This document shows, piece by piece, positions 20,181 to 29,278 of a stretch of DNA of 64,000 nt. Origin of the DNA: Streptomyces fungicidicus (GTDB taxonomy: Bacteria; Actinomycetota; Actinomycetes; Streptomycetales; Streptomycetaceae); contig NZ_CP023407.1 of the NCBI RefSeq assembly GCF_003665435.1, positions 496,001 through 560,000 of the forward strand, in the 5' to 3' direction. Both the position numbers and the translations under genes were made by a program. The notes under the pieces were generated by a model, which saw nothing but the letters and a program-made list of their open reading frames with translations, made no database searches and had not been told where the DNA came from. Position 1 is the first letter of the stretch; every line of letters starts with the position of its first letter.

Positions 20181-21440
20181 TCAGTTCCCGCTCGTGGCCC
20201 GCTGCTGGGCGCGCTTCAGGGCGGCCTCGCTGGACTGGCCGGTCAGGGCGGACTGGAAGGCGCTCTGCAGGGCGAGCGAGACACCGGACCAGCCGGCGCC
20301 GAGCTTGGCGGTGCGGGACCGGGCGGCGGCGACCTGGTCGGCCAGCGCGTCCAGTTCGGGCACCTCCGCGCGCCACTTCGCGGCGGCCTTCTCGTTGGCG
20401 GGGACCATCCAGCTGTTCAGGGCGTAGGTGAGCTGCTCCTTCTCGCCCGCCAGGCAGCCGACGATCCGGCCGGCGGTCTTCTCGCGCTCGGCGTCCCCGG
20501 TGTTGGGCACGGTGAGCACGGCGCCGCCGAGCGGTCCCACCGACTCGGCGCCGGTCTCGGGCACGGGGATCTGAGCGATCTCCCAGTGCAGCGACTTCTT
20601 GGTGTTGAGGGTCTCGACCTGCCACGGGCCGTTGATCATCATGGCCGCGTTGCCCGCCATGAACTGGTCGTTCACATCGGCCTGTGTCCAGTTGACCGTG
20701 GACTTGGACAGCGAGCCGTCCTGGAGCAGCGCCTTCCAGTAGTCGAGCGCGCCGACGACCTGGGGGCTGTCGAGGTCCGTCTCGTCGCCGCCGTTGGACC
20801 ACATGAAGGGCGTGAACTGGAAGACGCCGTCCTCGGCGCCGCCGGCGCTCAGCGCCAGGCCGTACCGCTTGCCCTGGGTGAGCTTCTTCGCCGTCTCCCG
20901 CAGCTCGTCCCAGGTGGTGGGCACCTGCACGCCCGCCTCGTCGAGGACGTCCTTGTTGTAGAAGAGCGCGAGGGTGTTCACGGAGCGGGCCGCGCCGTAG
21001 TAGGTGCCCTTGTAGGAGCCGAAGCCGACGATGCCCTCGGGGACGTCCTCGGTGGTCAGTCCCAGGGTGCGCAGGTCGACGAGCCCGCCGGCGTCGGCGA
21101 AGGTCGGCATCTCGGAGGCGTCGAACTGCACGATGTCCGGCAGCGACTTCGACGAGGCCATGCGCAGCGCCTTCGTCATCACCTGCGCCGCGGGGACGCT
21201 CTGCTGCTCGATGGTGACGCCCAGCCGCTTGCCGCAGCGGGCCATCGCCTCGGCGTCCCAGCGGTGGTAGGTCTCGTCGGTCGAGGAGTTCATCACGGTG
21301 TACACGTCGCTGTCTCGCTGTTCCGCACAGCCGGTCAGCGCCGCTCCGGAGACGAGGACGGAGACGGCGGCGAACGACGTGACGGCTCTGCGCGAGCGTC
21401 CGCGCGGACGAGGTGCGGCAACCGGAGGATGTGCTGTCAC
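20181..21440 (-). CDS. Sugar-binding lipoprotein of a CUT1 importer
   Basis: Extracellular solute-binding protein of 419 residues (family 1). GTG 21440 is the likely start, giving a twin-Arg-like basic stretch (RPRGRSRRAV) and a hydrophobic core ending in the lipobox LTGC, so it is a lipid-anchored receptor. The body shows the family pattern: YKGTYYGAARSVNTLALFYNKDVLDEAGVQVPTTWDEL and MAGNAAMMINGPWQVE. It is the first gene of the operon with two permeases and GH1. The sugar cannot be read from the sequence; the enzymes on both sides suggest a beta-glucoside or xylosylated oligosaccharide. Confidence 0.9.
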   Translation of the reverse strand: MTAHPPVAAPRPRGRSRRAVTSFAAVSVLVSGAALTGCAEQRDSDVYTVMNSSTDETYHRWDAEAMARCGKRLGVTIEQQSVPAAQVMTKALRMASSKSLPDIVQFDASEMPTFADAGGLVDLRTLGLTTEDVPEGIVGFGSYKGTYYGAARSVNTLALFYNKDVLDEAGVQVPTTWDELRETAKKLTQGKRYGLALSAGGAEDGVFQFTPFMWSNGGDETDLDSPQVVGALDYWKALLQDGSLSKSTVNWTQADVNDQFMAGNAAMMINGPWQVETLNTKKSLHWEIAQIPVPETGAESVGPLGGAVLTVPNTGDAEREKTAGRIVGCLAGEKEQLTYALNSWMVPANEKAAAKWRAEVPELDALADQVAAARSRTAKLGAGWSGVSLALQSAFQSALTGQSSEAALKRAQQRATSGN

Positions 21441-21734
21441 GGTGGGTGCCCTTGCGTGGGGACCGGCCCAGCCTGCGCTGAGCTGGTGACTCTTTCGGGA
21501 GGCAGGTGAAGCGCTTCGACTTGTGGCGGCTCTTGCCAAGGTGTTGCCTGACGCTGCACCGGGTGTAATTTGTTTTGCCTGATTACTAATACGCCAGCGG
21601 AACCGGGTCGCGCTAGACCCCGAGCGATACGATCTGCTCGCACCAGGGCGTGACAGGCTTCGCGTCTCCTGTCATAGTTCCTGGTCAGAGCCTCCCCCTC
21701 ACCTCCCCGCCGCCCTCCCCCTCCGAGGAAGATC
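21441..21734. promoter_or_regulatory. Divergent regulatory region between CUT1/GH1 operon and GH31 gene
   Basis: This 294-bp spacer holds promoters for both directions. It contains GAAGCGCTTC (21508-21517), a 10-bp palindrome with the AGCGCT core of LacI-family operators. A promoter-like TTGCCT-N16-TAATTT (21544-21549, 21566-21571) reads toward GH31 in an unusually A+T-rich stretch. A perfect 7-bp inverted repeat TGACAGG / CCTGTCA lies at 21651-21657 and 21668-21674. GAGGAAG before ATG 21735 is the ribosome site. No regulator gene is adjacent. Confidence 0.55.
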
Positions 21735-24005
21735 ATGAAATTCACTGACGGGTTCTGGCGCATCCGCGACGGTGTCCAGATCGCGTACGCCACCGAAGTG
21801 CGTGATGTGCGTCCGGAATCGAAGCGCTTCACCGGGTATGCCGCCGTGAAGAAAGTGACACGCAGGGGCGACACCCTCAACGCTCCGCTGATCACGGTCG
21901 AGTGCTTCTCCCCCGCCGAGGGCGTCGTCGGCGTCCGGGTCACCCACCACGCCGGCAAGTACCGGCCGGGCCCCGACTTCGCCCTCACCGGCGACGCGGA
22001 CGGCGCCGGGTCGGTGCGCCGGGACGGCACCGTCACCGAGCTGACCAGCGGTCCCCTGACCGTCCGGCTGGACGGGTCGGGCCCCTTCGGTCTCGGCTTC
22101 CACGACGCGGACGGACGCGAGCTGACCCGCGCCGGCGTCAAGAGCACCGCCTTCGCCACCACCGGCGAGGGGGCCCACCACGTGCTGAGCCGGCTGTCGC
22201 TCGGCGTCGGCGAGCAGATCTACGGCCTGGGCGAGCGGTTCACGCCGTTCGTGAAGAACGGCCAGACCGTCGACGTGTGGCAGGCCGACGGCGGCACCAG
22301 CAGCGAGCAGGCGTACAAGAACGTCCCGTTCTACCTGTCCTCCCGCGGCTACGGCGTCTTCGTCAACCACCCCGGCGCCGTCTCCTTTGAGGTCGGCTCC
22401 GAGTCCGTCGGACAGGTGCAGTTCAGCGTCGAGGACCAGGCGCTGGAGTACTACGTCATCGCCGGGCCCACCCCCAAGGAGGTGCTGGGCCGCTACACGG
22501 CACTGACCGGACGCCCGGCCCTGCCGCCGGCCTGGTCCTTCGGCCTGTGGCTCAGCACCTCGTTCACCACCTCGTACGACGAGGGGACGGTGACGTCGTT
22601 CGTCGACGGCATGGCCGAACGCGGCATTCCGCTGTCGGTGTTCCACTTCGACTGCTTCTGGATGCGCGAGTACCAGTGGTGCGACTTCCAGTGGGACCCG
22701 GAGGTCTTCCCGGACCCGGAGGGCATGCTGGCCCGGCTCAAGGAGAAGGGCCTGCGGATCAGCGCCTGGATCAATCCGTACATCGCGCAGAAGTCCCCGC
22801 TCTTCGACGAGGCCGCCGCGCTCGGGCACCTGGTGCGCCGGGCGAACGGCGACGTGTGGCAGTGGGACCTGTGGCAGGCCGGCATGGGCCTGGTCGACTT
22901 CACCAGCCCCGACGCGCGCGCCTGGTTCCAGTCGAAGCTCAAGGCGCTGCTCGACCAGGGGGTGGACTCGTTCAAGACGGACTTCGGCGAGCGCATCCCC
23001 ACCGATGTCGTCTGGCACGACGGCTCCGACCCCGAGCGGATGCACAACTACTACACGCACCTGTACAACCGGACCGTGTTCGAGCTCCTGGAGAAGGAGC
23101 GCGGACAGGGCGAGGCGGTGGTCTTCGCCCGGTCCGCGACCGCGGGCGGCCAGCAGTACCCGGTGCACTGGGGCGGCGACTGCTGGTCGTCCTTCGAGGC
23201 GATGGCCGAGTCGCTCCGGGGCGGTCTGTCCCTGTCGCTGAGCGGGTTCGGCTTCTGGAGCCACGACATCGGCGGCTTCGAGGGCACGCCCGGCCCCGAG
23301 GTGTTCAAGCGCTGGCTCGCCTTCGGGCTGCTGTCCTCGCACAGCCGGCTGCACGGCTCCACGTCGTACCGGGTGCCGTGGGAGTTCGGCGAGGAGGCCG
23401 TCGACGTCGCCCGGCAGTTCACCCTGCTCAAGCACCGCCTCATGCCGTATCTGTACGGCGCGGCCGCCGAGGCCCACCGCACGGGCGTGCCGGTGATGCG
23501 GCCGATGCTGCTGGAGTTCCCGCGGGACCCCGCGTGCCGCACGCTCGACCGCCAGTACATGCTCGGCGGTGATCTCCTCGTCGCCCCCGTGTTCGACGCG
23601 GACGGCGAGGTGGAGGTGTACCTCCCGGAGGGCACCTGGACCCACCTGCTGAGCGGCGAGCGGGTCACCGGCCCCGGCTGGCGCACCGAACGGCACGGCT
23701 ACGACAGCCTTCCGCTCTACGTCCGCGAGGGCGCCGTGCTGCCGCTCTCCGGGGACGACTCCCGGCCGGACGCCGACTGGCTGGACGGTCCGGTCCTGCT
23801 GGTGCACCCGGCCGCCGCGCCCGACTACACGGCCGAGGTCACGGTGCCGGACGCGGCGGGACTGCCGGCCGCGACGTTCCGGGTCCGGCGGGACGGCGAC
23901 GTCCTGCGGGTCACGGCGTCCGGGACCGACCGGCCGTTCACCGTCCGGGTGCCGGGCGGGGCGGAGGCCCGGGGCGCGGGCGAGGTGACGCTGCCGCTGG
24001 GGTGA
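21735..24005 (+). CDS. GH31 alpha-xylosidase (YicI type)
   Basis: Cytoplasmic retaining glycosidase of 756 residues. YicI-type enzymes release alpha-linked xylose from isoprimeverose or xyloglucan oligosaccharides. The N-terminus MKFTDGFWRIRDGV and overall length match YicI. The nucleophile is D416 (FKTDFGERIP) and the acid/base is D482 (GGDCWSSF), the same residue numbers as in E. coli YicI, which shows almost gap-free colinearity. FDCFWMREYQWCDF of the family is also intact. No signal peptide. It is divergent from the binding protein/permease/GH1 operon, so the likely substrate is a disaccharide or oligosaccharide imported by that system. The gene ends 6 bp from the convergent ppk2. Confidence 0.93.
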   Translation: MKFTDGFWRIRDGVQIAYATEVRDVRPESKRFTGYAAVKKVTRRGDTLNAPLITVECFSPAEGVVGVRVTHHAGKYRPGPDFALTGDADGAGSVRRDGTVTELTSGPLTVRLDGSGPFGLGFHDADGRELTRAGVKSTAFATTGEGAHHVLSRLSLGVGEQIYGLGERFTPFVKNGQTVDVWQADGGTSSEQAYKNVPFYLSSRGYGVFVNHPGAVSFEVGSESVGQVQFSVEDQALEYYVIAGPTPKEVLGRYTALTGRPALPPAWSFGLWLSTSFTTSYDEGTVTSFVDGMAERGIPLSVFHFDCFWMREYQWCDFQWDPEVFPDPEGMLARLKEKGLRISAWINPYIAQKSPLFDEAAALGHLVRRANGDVWQWDLWQAGMGLVDFTSPDARAWFQSKLKALLDQGVDSFKTDFGERIPTDVVWHDGSDPERMHNYYTHLYNRTVFELLEKERGQGEAVVFARSATAGGQQYPVHWGGDCWSSFEAMAESLRGGLSLSLSGFGFWSHDIGGFEGTPGPEVFKRWLAFGLLSSHSRLHGSTSYRVPWEFGEEAVDVARQFTLLKHRLMPYLYGAAAEAHRTGVPVMRPMLLEFPRDPACRTLDRQYMLGGDLLVAPVFDADGEVEVYLPEGTWTHLLSGERVTGPGWRTERHGYDSLPLYVREGAVLPLSGDDSRPDADWLDGPVLLVHPAAAPDYTAEVTVPDAAGLPAATFRVRRDGDVLRVTASGTDRPFTVRVPGGAEARGAGEVTLPLG

Positions 24006-24011
24006 CCAGGG

Positions 24012-25010
24012 TCAGGCGCCCGGGTGACTGCCCGGGCCGTGGCCGGGACCCGCGAGCGGGGTCGGTGAGAGGACCGCTGGTTCCTCACCGGCCTCCAGCA
24101 GGGTGTCCGCCGAGCCCACGATCAACGGGTCCGGCTTGCCGAGGGCCTCGTGGTCCTTCGCGGGGTAGTCACAGCGGTCGAGGAGGCTGCGCATGGCCTC
24201 CAGACGTCCCCGGCGCTTGTCGTTGTTCTTCACGACCGTCCACGGGGCGTGGGGAGTGTCGGTCGCCCGGAACATCTCGATCTTGGCCTTGGTGTAGTCG
24301 TCCCAGCGGTCCAGCGAGGCGAGGTCCATCGGCGACAGCTTCCAGCGCCGCACCGGGTCGACCTGGCGGATGGCGAACCGGGTCCGCTGCTCGGCCCGCG
24401 AGACGGAGAACCAGAACTTCACCAGCATGATGCCGTCGTCGGTGAGCAGCCGTTCGAACATCGGCGTCTGCGCCAGGAACTGGCGGTACTCGTCCTCCGT
24501 GCAGAACCCCATGACCCGCTCGACGCCCGCGCGGTTGTACCAGGAGCGGTCGAAGAAGACGATCTCGCCGCGGGCCGGCAGGTGGGCCACATAGCGCTGG
24601 AAGTACCACTGCCCCGCCTCCCGCTCGGACGGCTTCTCCAGGGCGACGACGCGGGCGCCACGGGGGTTGAGGCGTTCCATGAACCGCTGGATGGTGCCGC
24701 CCTTGCCGGCCGCGTCGCGGCCCTCGCAGACCACCACGATCCGCTGGCCGGTGTCCTTCACCCAGCGCTGCATCTTCAGCAGCTCGATCTGCAGGATGCG
24801 CTTGGTCCTGTCGTACTCCGCCCGCTTGATCCTGCGGTCATAGGGGTGGTTCTCGCGCCAGGTCTCGATGGGGGTGCCGTCGGCGTCGAGCAGCACGGGA
24901 CGCTCCGGGCGCCGGTCGTCCACCTCCAGCCCGTCCAGCAGACCGTCGCCGGTCCCGTCGCCCGTGCTCCCCGTCCGGCCGTCCGGCGCGTCCGCGTTCT
25001 CGGCGGTCAC
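24012..25010 (-). CDS. ppk2: Polyphosphate kinase 2
   Basis: Cytoplasmic kinase of 332 residues transferring phosphate between polyphosphate and a nucleotide. The PPK2 core is complete: Walker A CEGRDAAGKGGTIQRF, the lid/Walker B region YFQRYVAHLP and FFDRSWYNRAGVERVMGF, and SRAEQRTRF. The first ~45 residues are acidic and disordered. Single-domain size places it in class I or III. The substrate preference (NDP or NMP) cannot be fixed from motifs alone. Its end almost meets the end of the GH31 gene. Confidence 0.95.
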   Translation of the reverse strand: MTAENADAPDGRTGSTGDGTGDGLLDGLEVDDRRPERPVLLDADGTPIETWRENHPYDRRIKRAEYDRTKRILQIELLKMQRWVKDTGQRIVVVCEGRDAAGKGGTIQRFMERLNPRGARVVALEKPSEREAGQWYFQRYVAHLPARGEIVFFDRSWYNRAGVERVMGFCTEDEYRQFLAQTPMFERLLTDDGIMLVKFWFSVSRAEQRTRFAIRQVDPVRRWKLSPMDLASLDRWDDYTKAKIEMFRATDTPHAPWTVVKNNDKRRGRLEAMRSLLDRCDYPAKDHEALGKPDPLIVGSADTLLEAGEEPAVLSPTPLAGPGHGPGSHPGA

Positions 25011-25183
25011 ATCGCCTCCCGTCTCTCCGACTGCGCTACACCGAGCGTATGCCCACAGGACGCGTCACGATGATTCGAGAAGGGAGGGTCCGGGGAAGTG
25101 GCAGGACCGGGCGGACGGCGTGCGTGTGCGACCGGTGCACGGGCCGCGCCTTCCGCCGTCGCATCCGGTCGGAGGAGCACGAC

Positions 25184-25978
25184 GTGCACATCGATCTCAC
25201 GGGCCGCACCGCGCTGGTCACCGGCTCCACCCAGGGAATCGGCGCGGCCATCGCCGCCGGGCTCGCGCGGGCGGGCGCCCGGGTCGCCGTCAACGGACGC
25301 TCCGCCGAGCGGGTGCGGGCGCACGCGGCCGCCCTCGAGCGGGAGGTGCCGGGCGCCGACGTGGTGCCGGTGGCCGCCGACGTGACCACGGAGGCGGGCG
25401 CCGAGCAGGTCGCCGGGGCGCTGCCCCGGGTGGACGTCCTGGTCAACAATCTCGGTGTCTTCGGCTCCGCGGACCCGCTGGAGATCACCGACGACGAGTG
25501 GCGGCGCTACTTCGAGGTCAACGTCCTGGCCGCCGTGCGGCTGACCCGGCTCTTCCTGCCGGGGATGACCGGACGCGGCTGGGGCCGGATCCAGTACATC
25601 GCCAGTGACTCGGCGGTCGTCACTCCCGCCGAGATGATCCACTACGGGATGTCGAAGACGGCGCTGCTCGCCGTGAGCCGGGGGTTCGCCAAACAGGCCG
25701 CGGGCACCGGCGTCACGGTGAACTCGGTCATCGCCGGCCCCACCCGCACGGGCGGGGTGGAGGAGTTCGTCTACGAACTGGTGGACCGCGAGCTCCCCTG
25801 GGAGGAGGCGCAGCGCGCGTTCATGCGCGCGCACCGGCCGCAGTCGCTGCTGCGACGGCTGATCGAGCCCGAGGAGATCGCCAACATGGTCGTCTACCTC
25901 AGCTCCCGCCAGGCGTCCGCCACGACGGGCGGGGCGCTGCGCGTCGACGGCGGCTACGTCGACGCGATCCTGCCCTGA
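25184..25978 (+). CDS. SDR family oxidoreductase
   Basis: NAD(P)-dependent short-chain dehydrogenase of 264 residues. The start is GTG 25184 with GGAGGAG seven bases upstream; the open frame reaches back to 25049 but the extra part is Arg/Cys-rich and not family-like. The Rossmann motif TGSTQGIG, NNLG, and the catalytic Tyr-Lys pair in YGMSK are present. A C-terminal extension VYELVDRELPWEEAQRAFM sits in the substrate-lid region. FabG-like but not the FAS gene. Substrate unknown. Confidence 0.9.
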   Translation: MHIDLTGRTALVTGSTQGIGAAIAAGLARAGARVAVNGRSAERVRAHAAALEREVPGADVVPVAADVTTEAGAEQVAGALPRVDVLVNNLGVFGSADPLEITDDEWRRYFEVNVLAAVRLTRLFLPGMTGRGWGRIQYIASDSAVVTPAEMIHYGMSKTALLAVSRGFAKQAAGTGVTVNSVIAGPTRTGGVEEFVYELVDRELPWEEAQRAFMRAHRPQSLLRRLIEPEEIANMVVYLSSRQASATTGGALRVDGGYVDAILP

Positions 25979-26006
25979 GACGTGTGCCCGGCGGGAGCGG
26001 AAGCGG

Positions 26007-26768
26007 TCAGCGGACCAGCTGGACGAGGGCGAGGGTGCCGATCGTGACGATCAGGGCGCGGAGCACGGCGGGGCTGAACCTGCGGCCGGTCTTCGCCCCG
26101 AGCTGGCCGCCGAGGGCGGAACCGGTCGCGATGAGCGCGACGGCCGTCCAGTCGAAGTCGGCGACGAAGAGGAAGAAGGCCGCGGCGACCGTGTTGACGA
26201 TCGCCGCGAGCACGTTCTTGACGGCGTTGAGGCGTTGCAGCGGCTCGTCGAGGAGCAGTCCCATCAGGGAGATGTAGATGATGCCCTGGGCCGCGGCGAA
26301 GTAGCCGCCGTAGACGCTGGCCAGGGACAGGCCGGCGGAGAGCGGCCATCCGCCGTCGGGACGGGACGAGTGGCCCTTCGCGCGGCGGCTGCGCACCTTC
26401 TTGGCGATCAGCGGCTGGAACGCCACCAGGACGAGGGCGAGTCCGACGAGGGTCGGCACGATGGTCTCGAACGCCCTGGCGGGCAGGGCGAGCAGGAGCG
26501 TCGCGCCGCAGAGCCCGCCCAGCGCGGCGCCGATCGCGAACTTCCGGACGCGCCGGCCCTGACCGGCGAGTTCCCTGCGGTAGCCGATGGCGCCGGTGAC
26601 GGAACCGGGGATCAGGCCGAGCGCGTTGGAGACCGTGGCGGTGACGGGGGGCAGCCCGGTGGCGAGCAGCACGGGGAAGGTGATCAGGGTTCCCGAGCCG
26701 ACGACCGCGTTCATGGCGCCGGCCCCGGCGCCCGCCGCGAACACGCCGGCCATCTCCAGGGGCGTCAC
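26007..26768 (-). CDS. TauE/SafE family anion exporter
   Basis: Membrane protein of 253 residues, a putative exporter of sulfite or organosulfonates. GTG 26768 with CGGAG upstream is chosen, since codons before it are hydrophilic. The two-repeat structure is visible: GAGAGAMNAVVGSGTLITFP in the first half and NAVKNVLAAIVNTVAA in the second. About eight membrane segments. No sulfur metabolism gene is next to it. Confidence 0.87.
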   Translation of the reverse strand: MTPLEMAGVFAAGAGAGAMNAVVGSGTLITFPVLLATGLPPVTATVSNALGLIPGSVTGAIGYRRELAGQGRRVRKFAIGAALGGLCGATLLLALPARAFETIVPTLVGLALVLVAFQPLIAKKVRSRRAKGHSSRPDGGWPLSAGLSLASVYGGYFAAAQGIIYISLMGLLLDEPLQRLNAVKNVLAAIVNTVAAAFFLFVADFDWTAVALIATGSALGGQLGAKTGRRFSPAVLRALIVTIGTLALVQLVR

Positions 26769-26990
26769 GCGACGGCTCCGGTCGTGTCGTCGCCGTCCGG
26801 TGACGCCGGGTGCCGGCCGCGGTCCGAGGAAACGTTCATGTGAGGACGCTAGCCTGCGCTCGGTCCGACGCTCACCGAAGGGTGCGCGCGCGACGGCACG
26901 GCACGGCACGCCGGATCCCCGGCCGGATGTGCCTGAAGAACGTCAGGGGTCGCAGACCGGCTCCCGCGCGGCAGGCACGGCGCCCTCCCG

Positions 26991-28109
26991 TCAGCCGGGT
27001 TCCGGGGGCGGCGCCGTGCTGGCGCGCGGCACCAGCCGGGTGGGAACCAGGGTGGTGCCCCGTTCCGGGCGGCCCTGGCGCACCTTGCTCAGCACCGCCC
27101 GGACGCAGAGCCGGCCCACCTCGGCGAAGTCCTGGTGGACGGTGGTCAGCGGGGGCAGGAAGGACGACGCCTCGGGGATGTCGTCGAAGCCGATGACGCT
27201 GACGTCCTCGGGGACGCGCCGGCCGTGCTCGTGCAGGGCGCGCAACAGCCCCAGCGCCATCTGGTCGTTGGCGGCGAAGACGGCCGTGCACTCCCGCCTC
27301 GCCGCGAGTTCGAGGCCGGCCCGGTAGCCCGAGTCCGCCGACCAGTCGCCGCGGACCAGCGGCGGCGGCACCCGGCCGGCCTCGGTGAGCGCGGCGCGCC
27401 AGGCGTCCGTACGGCGCTGGGCGGCGAAGGAGCCCTCGGGGCCGCCCAGGTGCCACACCGTGCGGTGGCCGAGGCCGAGCAGGTGCCGCACCGCGGTGCG
27501 GGTGCCCCCGCCCTGGTCGGTGTCGACGACCGTGTAGTGGTCGCCGGCGTCGGAGTCGACGACCACCACCTGGACGTGCGGGGGGAGTTGGATCATCGCC
27601 GCGTCCAGCAGGTGGACCTCCATGATGACGATGACGGCGTCGACGGCGAGTTCCTCCAGCCGGGAGAAGGCACCGCGCACCTCGTCCTGGGTCGGCACGG
27701 CGACCGGCAGCAGGGTCACGGCGTAGCCCTCGTGCGCGGCGGAGGTGGCGATCGCCTCCAGGGTGCGCACATTGCCGGTGGTGGACAGCGTGAAGGTGAT
27801 GACGCCGATGGTGCGGAACTCGCCGCGTTTGAGGGCGCGGGCCGCGCTGTTGGGCCGGTAGCCGAGCTCCTTCATGGCGGCCAGGACCTGGCGGCGGGTC
27901 TCCTCGTTCACCCCGGCGTAGCCGTTGGAGACGCGGGAGACGGTCTGCGAGGAGACTCCCGCGAGCCGGGCGACGTCGGCCATCGACGCCGTGGTGCGGG
28001 CACGGGCACGGGCACGCTTCCTGACGGGGGCGCCGGCGGGTGTGCCCCGCGCCGTTCCGGCCGTCCCCGGGCCGGTGCCGGGCACCGGCGCTCTGTCAAC
28101 CGTGTCCAC
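26991..28109 (-). CDS. LacI-family repressor of the galactan locus
   Basis: DNA-binding regulator of 372 residues. An unusual ~38-residue Pro/Ala/Arg-rich N-terminal tail (RKRARARARTT, from a GGGCAC hexamer repeat) precedes the HTH (SMADVARLAGVSSQTVSRVSNG, about 42-63) and hinge (RPNSAARALKRG). The periplasmic-binding-like sensor domain follows to the end (TIGVITF, FAANDQMALGLLRAL, VIGFDDIPEA). It is transcribed away from the CUT1/GH42/GH30 operon; the shared spacer has two strong palindromic operators. It very probably represses that operon and itself, released by a galacto-oligosaccharide or galactose. Confidence 0.93.
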   Translation of the reverse strand: MDTVDRAPVPGTGPGTAGTARGTPAGAPVRKRARARARTTASMADVARLAGVSSQTVSRVSNGYAGVNEETRRQVLAAMKELGYRPNSAARALKRGEFRTIGVITFTLSTTGNVRTLEAIATSAAHEGYAVTLLPVAVPTQDEVRGAFSRLEELAVDAVIVIMEVHLLDAAMIQLPPHVQVVVVDSDAGDHYTVVDTDQGGGTRTAVRHLLGLGHRTVWHLGGPEGSFAAQRRTDAWRAALTEAGRVPPPLVRGDWSADSGYRAGLELAARRECTAVFAANDQMALGLLRALHEHGRRVPEDVSVIGFDDIPEASSFLPPLTTVHQDFAEVGRLCVRAVLSKVRQGRPERGTTLVPTRLVPRASTAPPPEPG

Positions 28110-28164
28110 TCGCCGTCAGCCGCCTTCCTGTCGCCGCTCGCGTCACGGTTTCCCCCTGGGACCC

Positions 28165-28273
28165 TTGACCCTCGTCCTCGGGGCAGTGTAAACATGCCGC
28201 CATCGGATGTTTACGTAAACATAACAGCTCACCCGAGCTTCCGCGGTGCGTGATGTTTGCGTAAACATCACGC
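28165..28273 (+). promoter_or_regulatory. Galactan operon promoter with two LacI-type operators
   Basis: TTGACC at 28165-28170 with a TAAACA 18 bp later (28189-28194) fits a plus-strand promoter. A half-site GTAAACAT covers 28188-28195. Operator 1 is the perfect 16-bp palindrome ATGTTTACGTAAACAT at 28207-28222. Operator 2 spans 28248-28273 around GATGTTTGCGTAAACATC, a 26-bp palindrome with one mismatched pair. The centres are 46 bp apart, which could allow cooperative binding or a loop. Both lie between the promoter and the first permease gene. Confidence 0.8.
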
Positions 28274-28347
28274 ATCGGAGGCCGGCCGCCGGCTCCGCGC
28301 CGGGGGCAGGGTCACCGGTTCCGGAATGTTGACGAACGAGGAACGAC

Positions 28348-29274
28348 ATGACGACGCTGCAACCGCCGGTGGCCGCCGGGCCGCGGCCGGCCCCTCCCCC
28401 GGTGAGACGGGACCGCCGGTCCTGGAGGGGGTGGGGCTTCATCGGACCCTTCGTGGCCGTGTTCGCCCTGGTCTTCCTGGCGCCGATCGCGTACTCGCTC
28501 TATCTGAGCCTCTTCCGCGACCAGCTCATCGGCGGGACCACCTTCGTCGGCCTCGACAACTACGAACAGGCGCTGGGGGACGACCGGTTCTGGGCGGCCC
28601 TCGGCCGGGTCTCGCTCTTCCTGTGCGTCCAGGTGCCGATCATGCTCGGCATCGCGCTGCTGGTGGCACTGGCCCTGGACAGCGGCCGGCTCTACGGCAA
28701 GAGCTTCTTCCGGATCACCATCTTCCTGCCGTACGCGGTGCCCGCCGTGGTCGCCACCCTCATGTGGGGCTTCATGTACGGCACGAAGTACGGCCTGGTC
28801 GGCGACATCAACGGGGCGTTCGGCGTCTCGCTGCCCGACCCGCTCTCCCCCGACCTGGTGCTGGCGTCCATCGGCAACATCGTCACCTGGGAGTTCGTCG
28901 GCTACAACATGCTGATCTTCTACTCGGCGCTGCGCGTCATCCCGCACTCGCTGTACGAGGCGGCGGAGATCGACGGCGCCGGACAGATACGCGTGATCAC
29001 CGCGATCAAGCTGCCCGCGATCCGGGGCGCCCTGGTCATCGCGACGATCTTCTCCATCATCGGCAGCTTCCAGCTCTTCAACGAGCCGAACATCCTGCGT
29101 CCGCTCGCCCGCAACGCCCTCACCACCGACTACACGCCGAACTTCTACACGTACTCGCTGTCCTTCAACGGCCAGCAGCACAACTACTCCGCGACGGTGG
29201 CCATCATCATGGGCCTGATCACGATGGTGATCGCCTACGCCGTGCAGCTGCGCGGCATGCGCAAGGGAGCGTGA
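28348..29274 (+). CDS. CUT1 sugar ABC transporter permease (MalF type)
   Basis: Inner-membrane permease of 308 residues, first gene of the galactan operon. The N-terminal cytoplasmic part is Pro-rich, followed by six membrane segments (WGFIGPFVAVFALVFLAPIAYS first). The EAA loop reads [30 protein letters not shown] lies before ATG 28348. The stop is 4 bp before the second permease, so they are coupled. The long upstream leader contains the operators. Confidence 0.93.
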   Translation: MTTLQPPVAAGPRPAPPPVRRDRRSWRGWGFIGPFVAVFALVFLAPIAYSLYLSLFRDQLIGGTTFVGLDNYEQALGDDRFWAALGRVSLFLCVQVPIMLGIALLVALALDSGRLYGKSFFRITIFLPYAVPAVVATLMWGFMYGTKYGLVGDINGAFGVSLPDPLSPDLVLASIGNIVTWEFVGYNMLIFYSALRVIPHSLYEAAEIDGAGQIRVITAIKLPAIRGALVIATIFSIIGSFQLFNEPNILRPLARNALTTDYTPNFYTYSLSFNGQQHNYSATVAIIMGLITMVIAYAVQLRGMRKGA

Positions 29275-29278
29275 CCCG

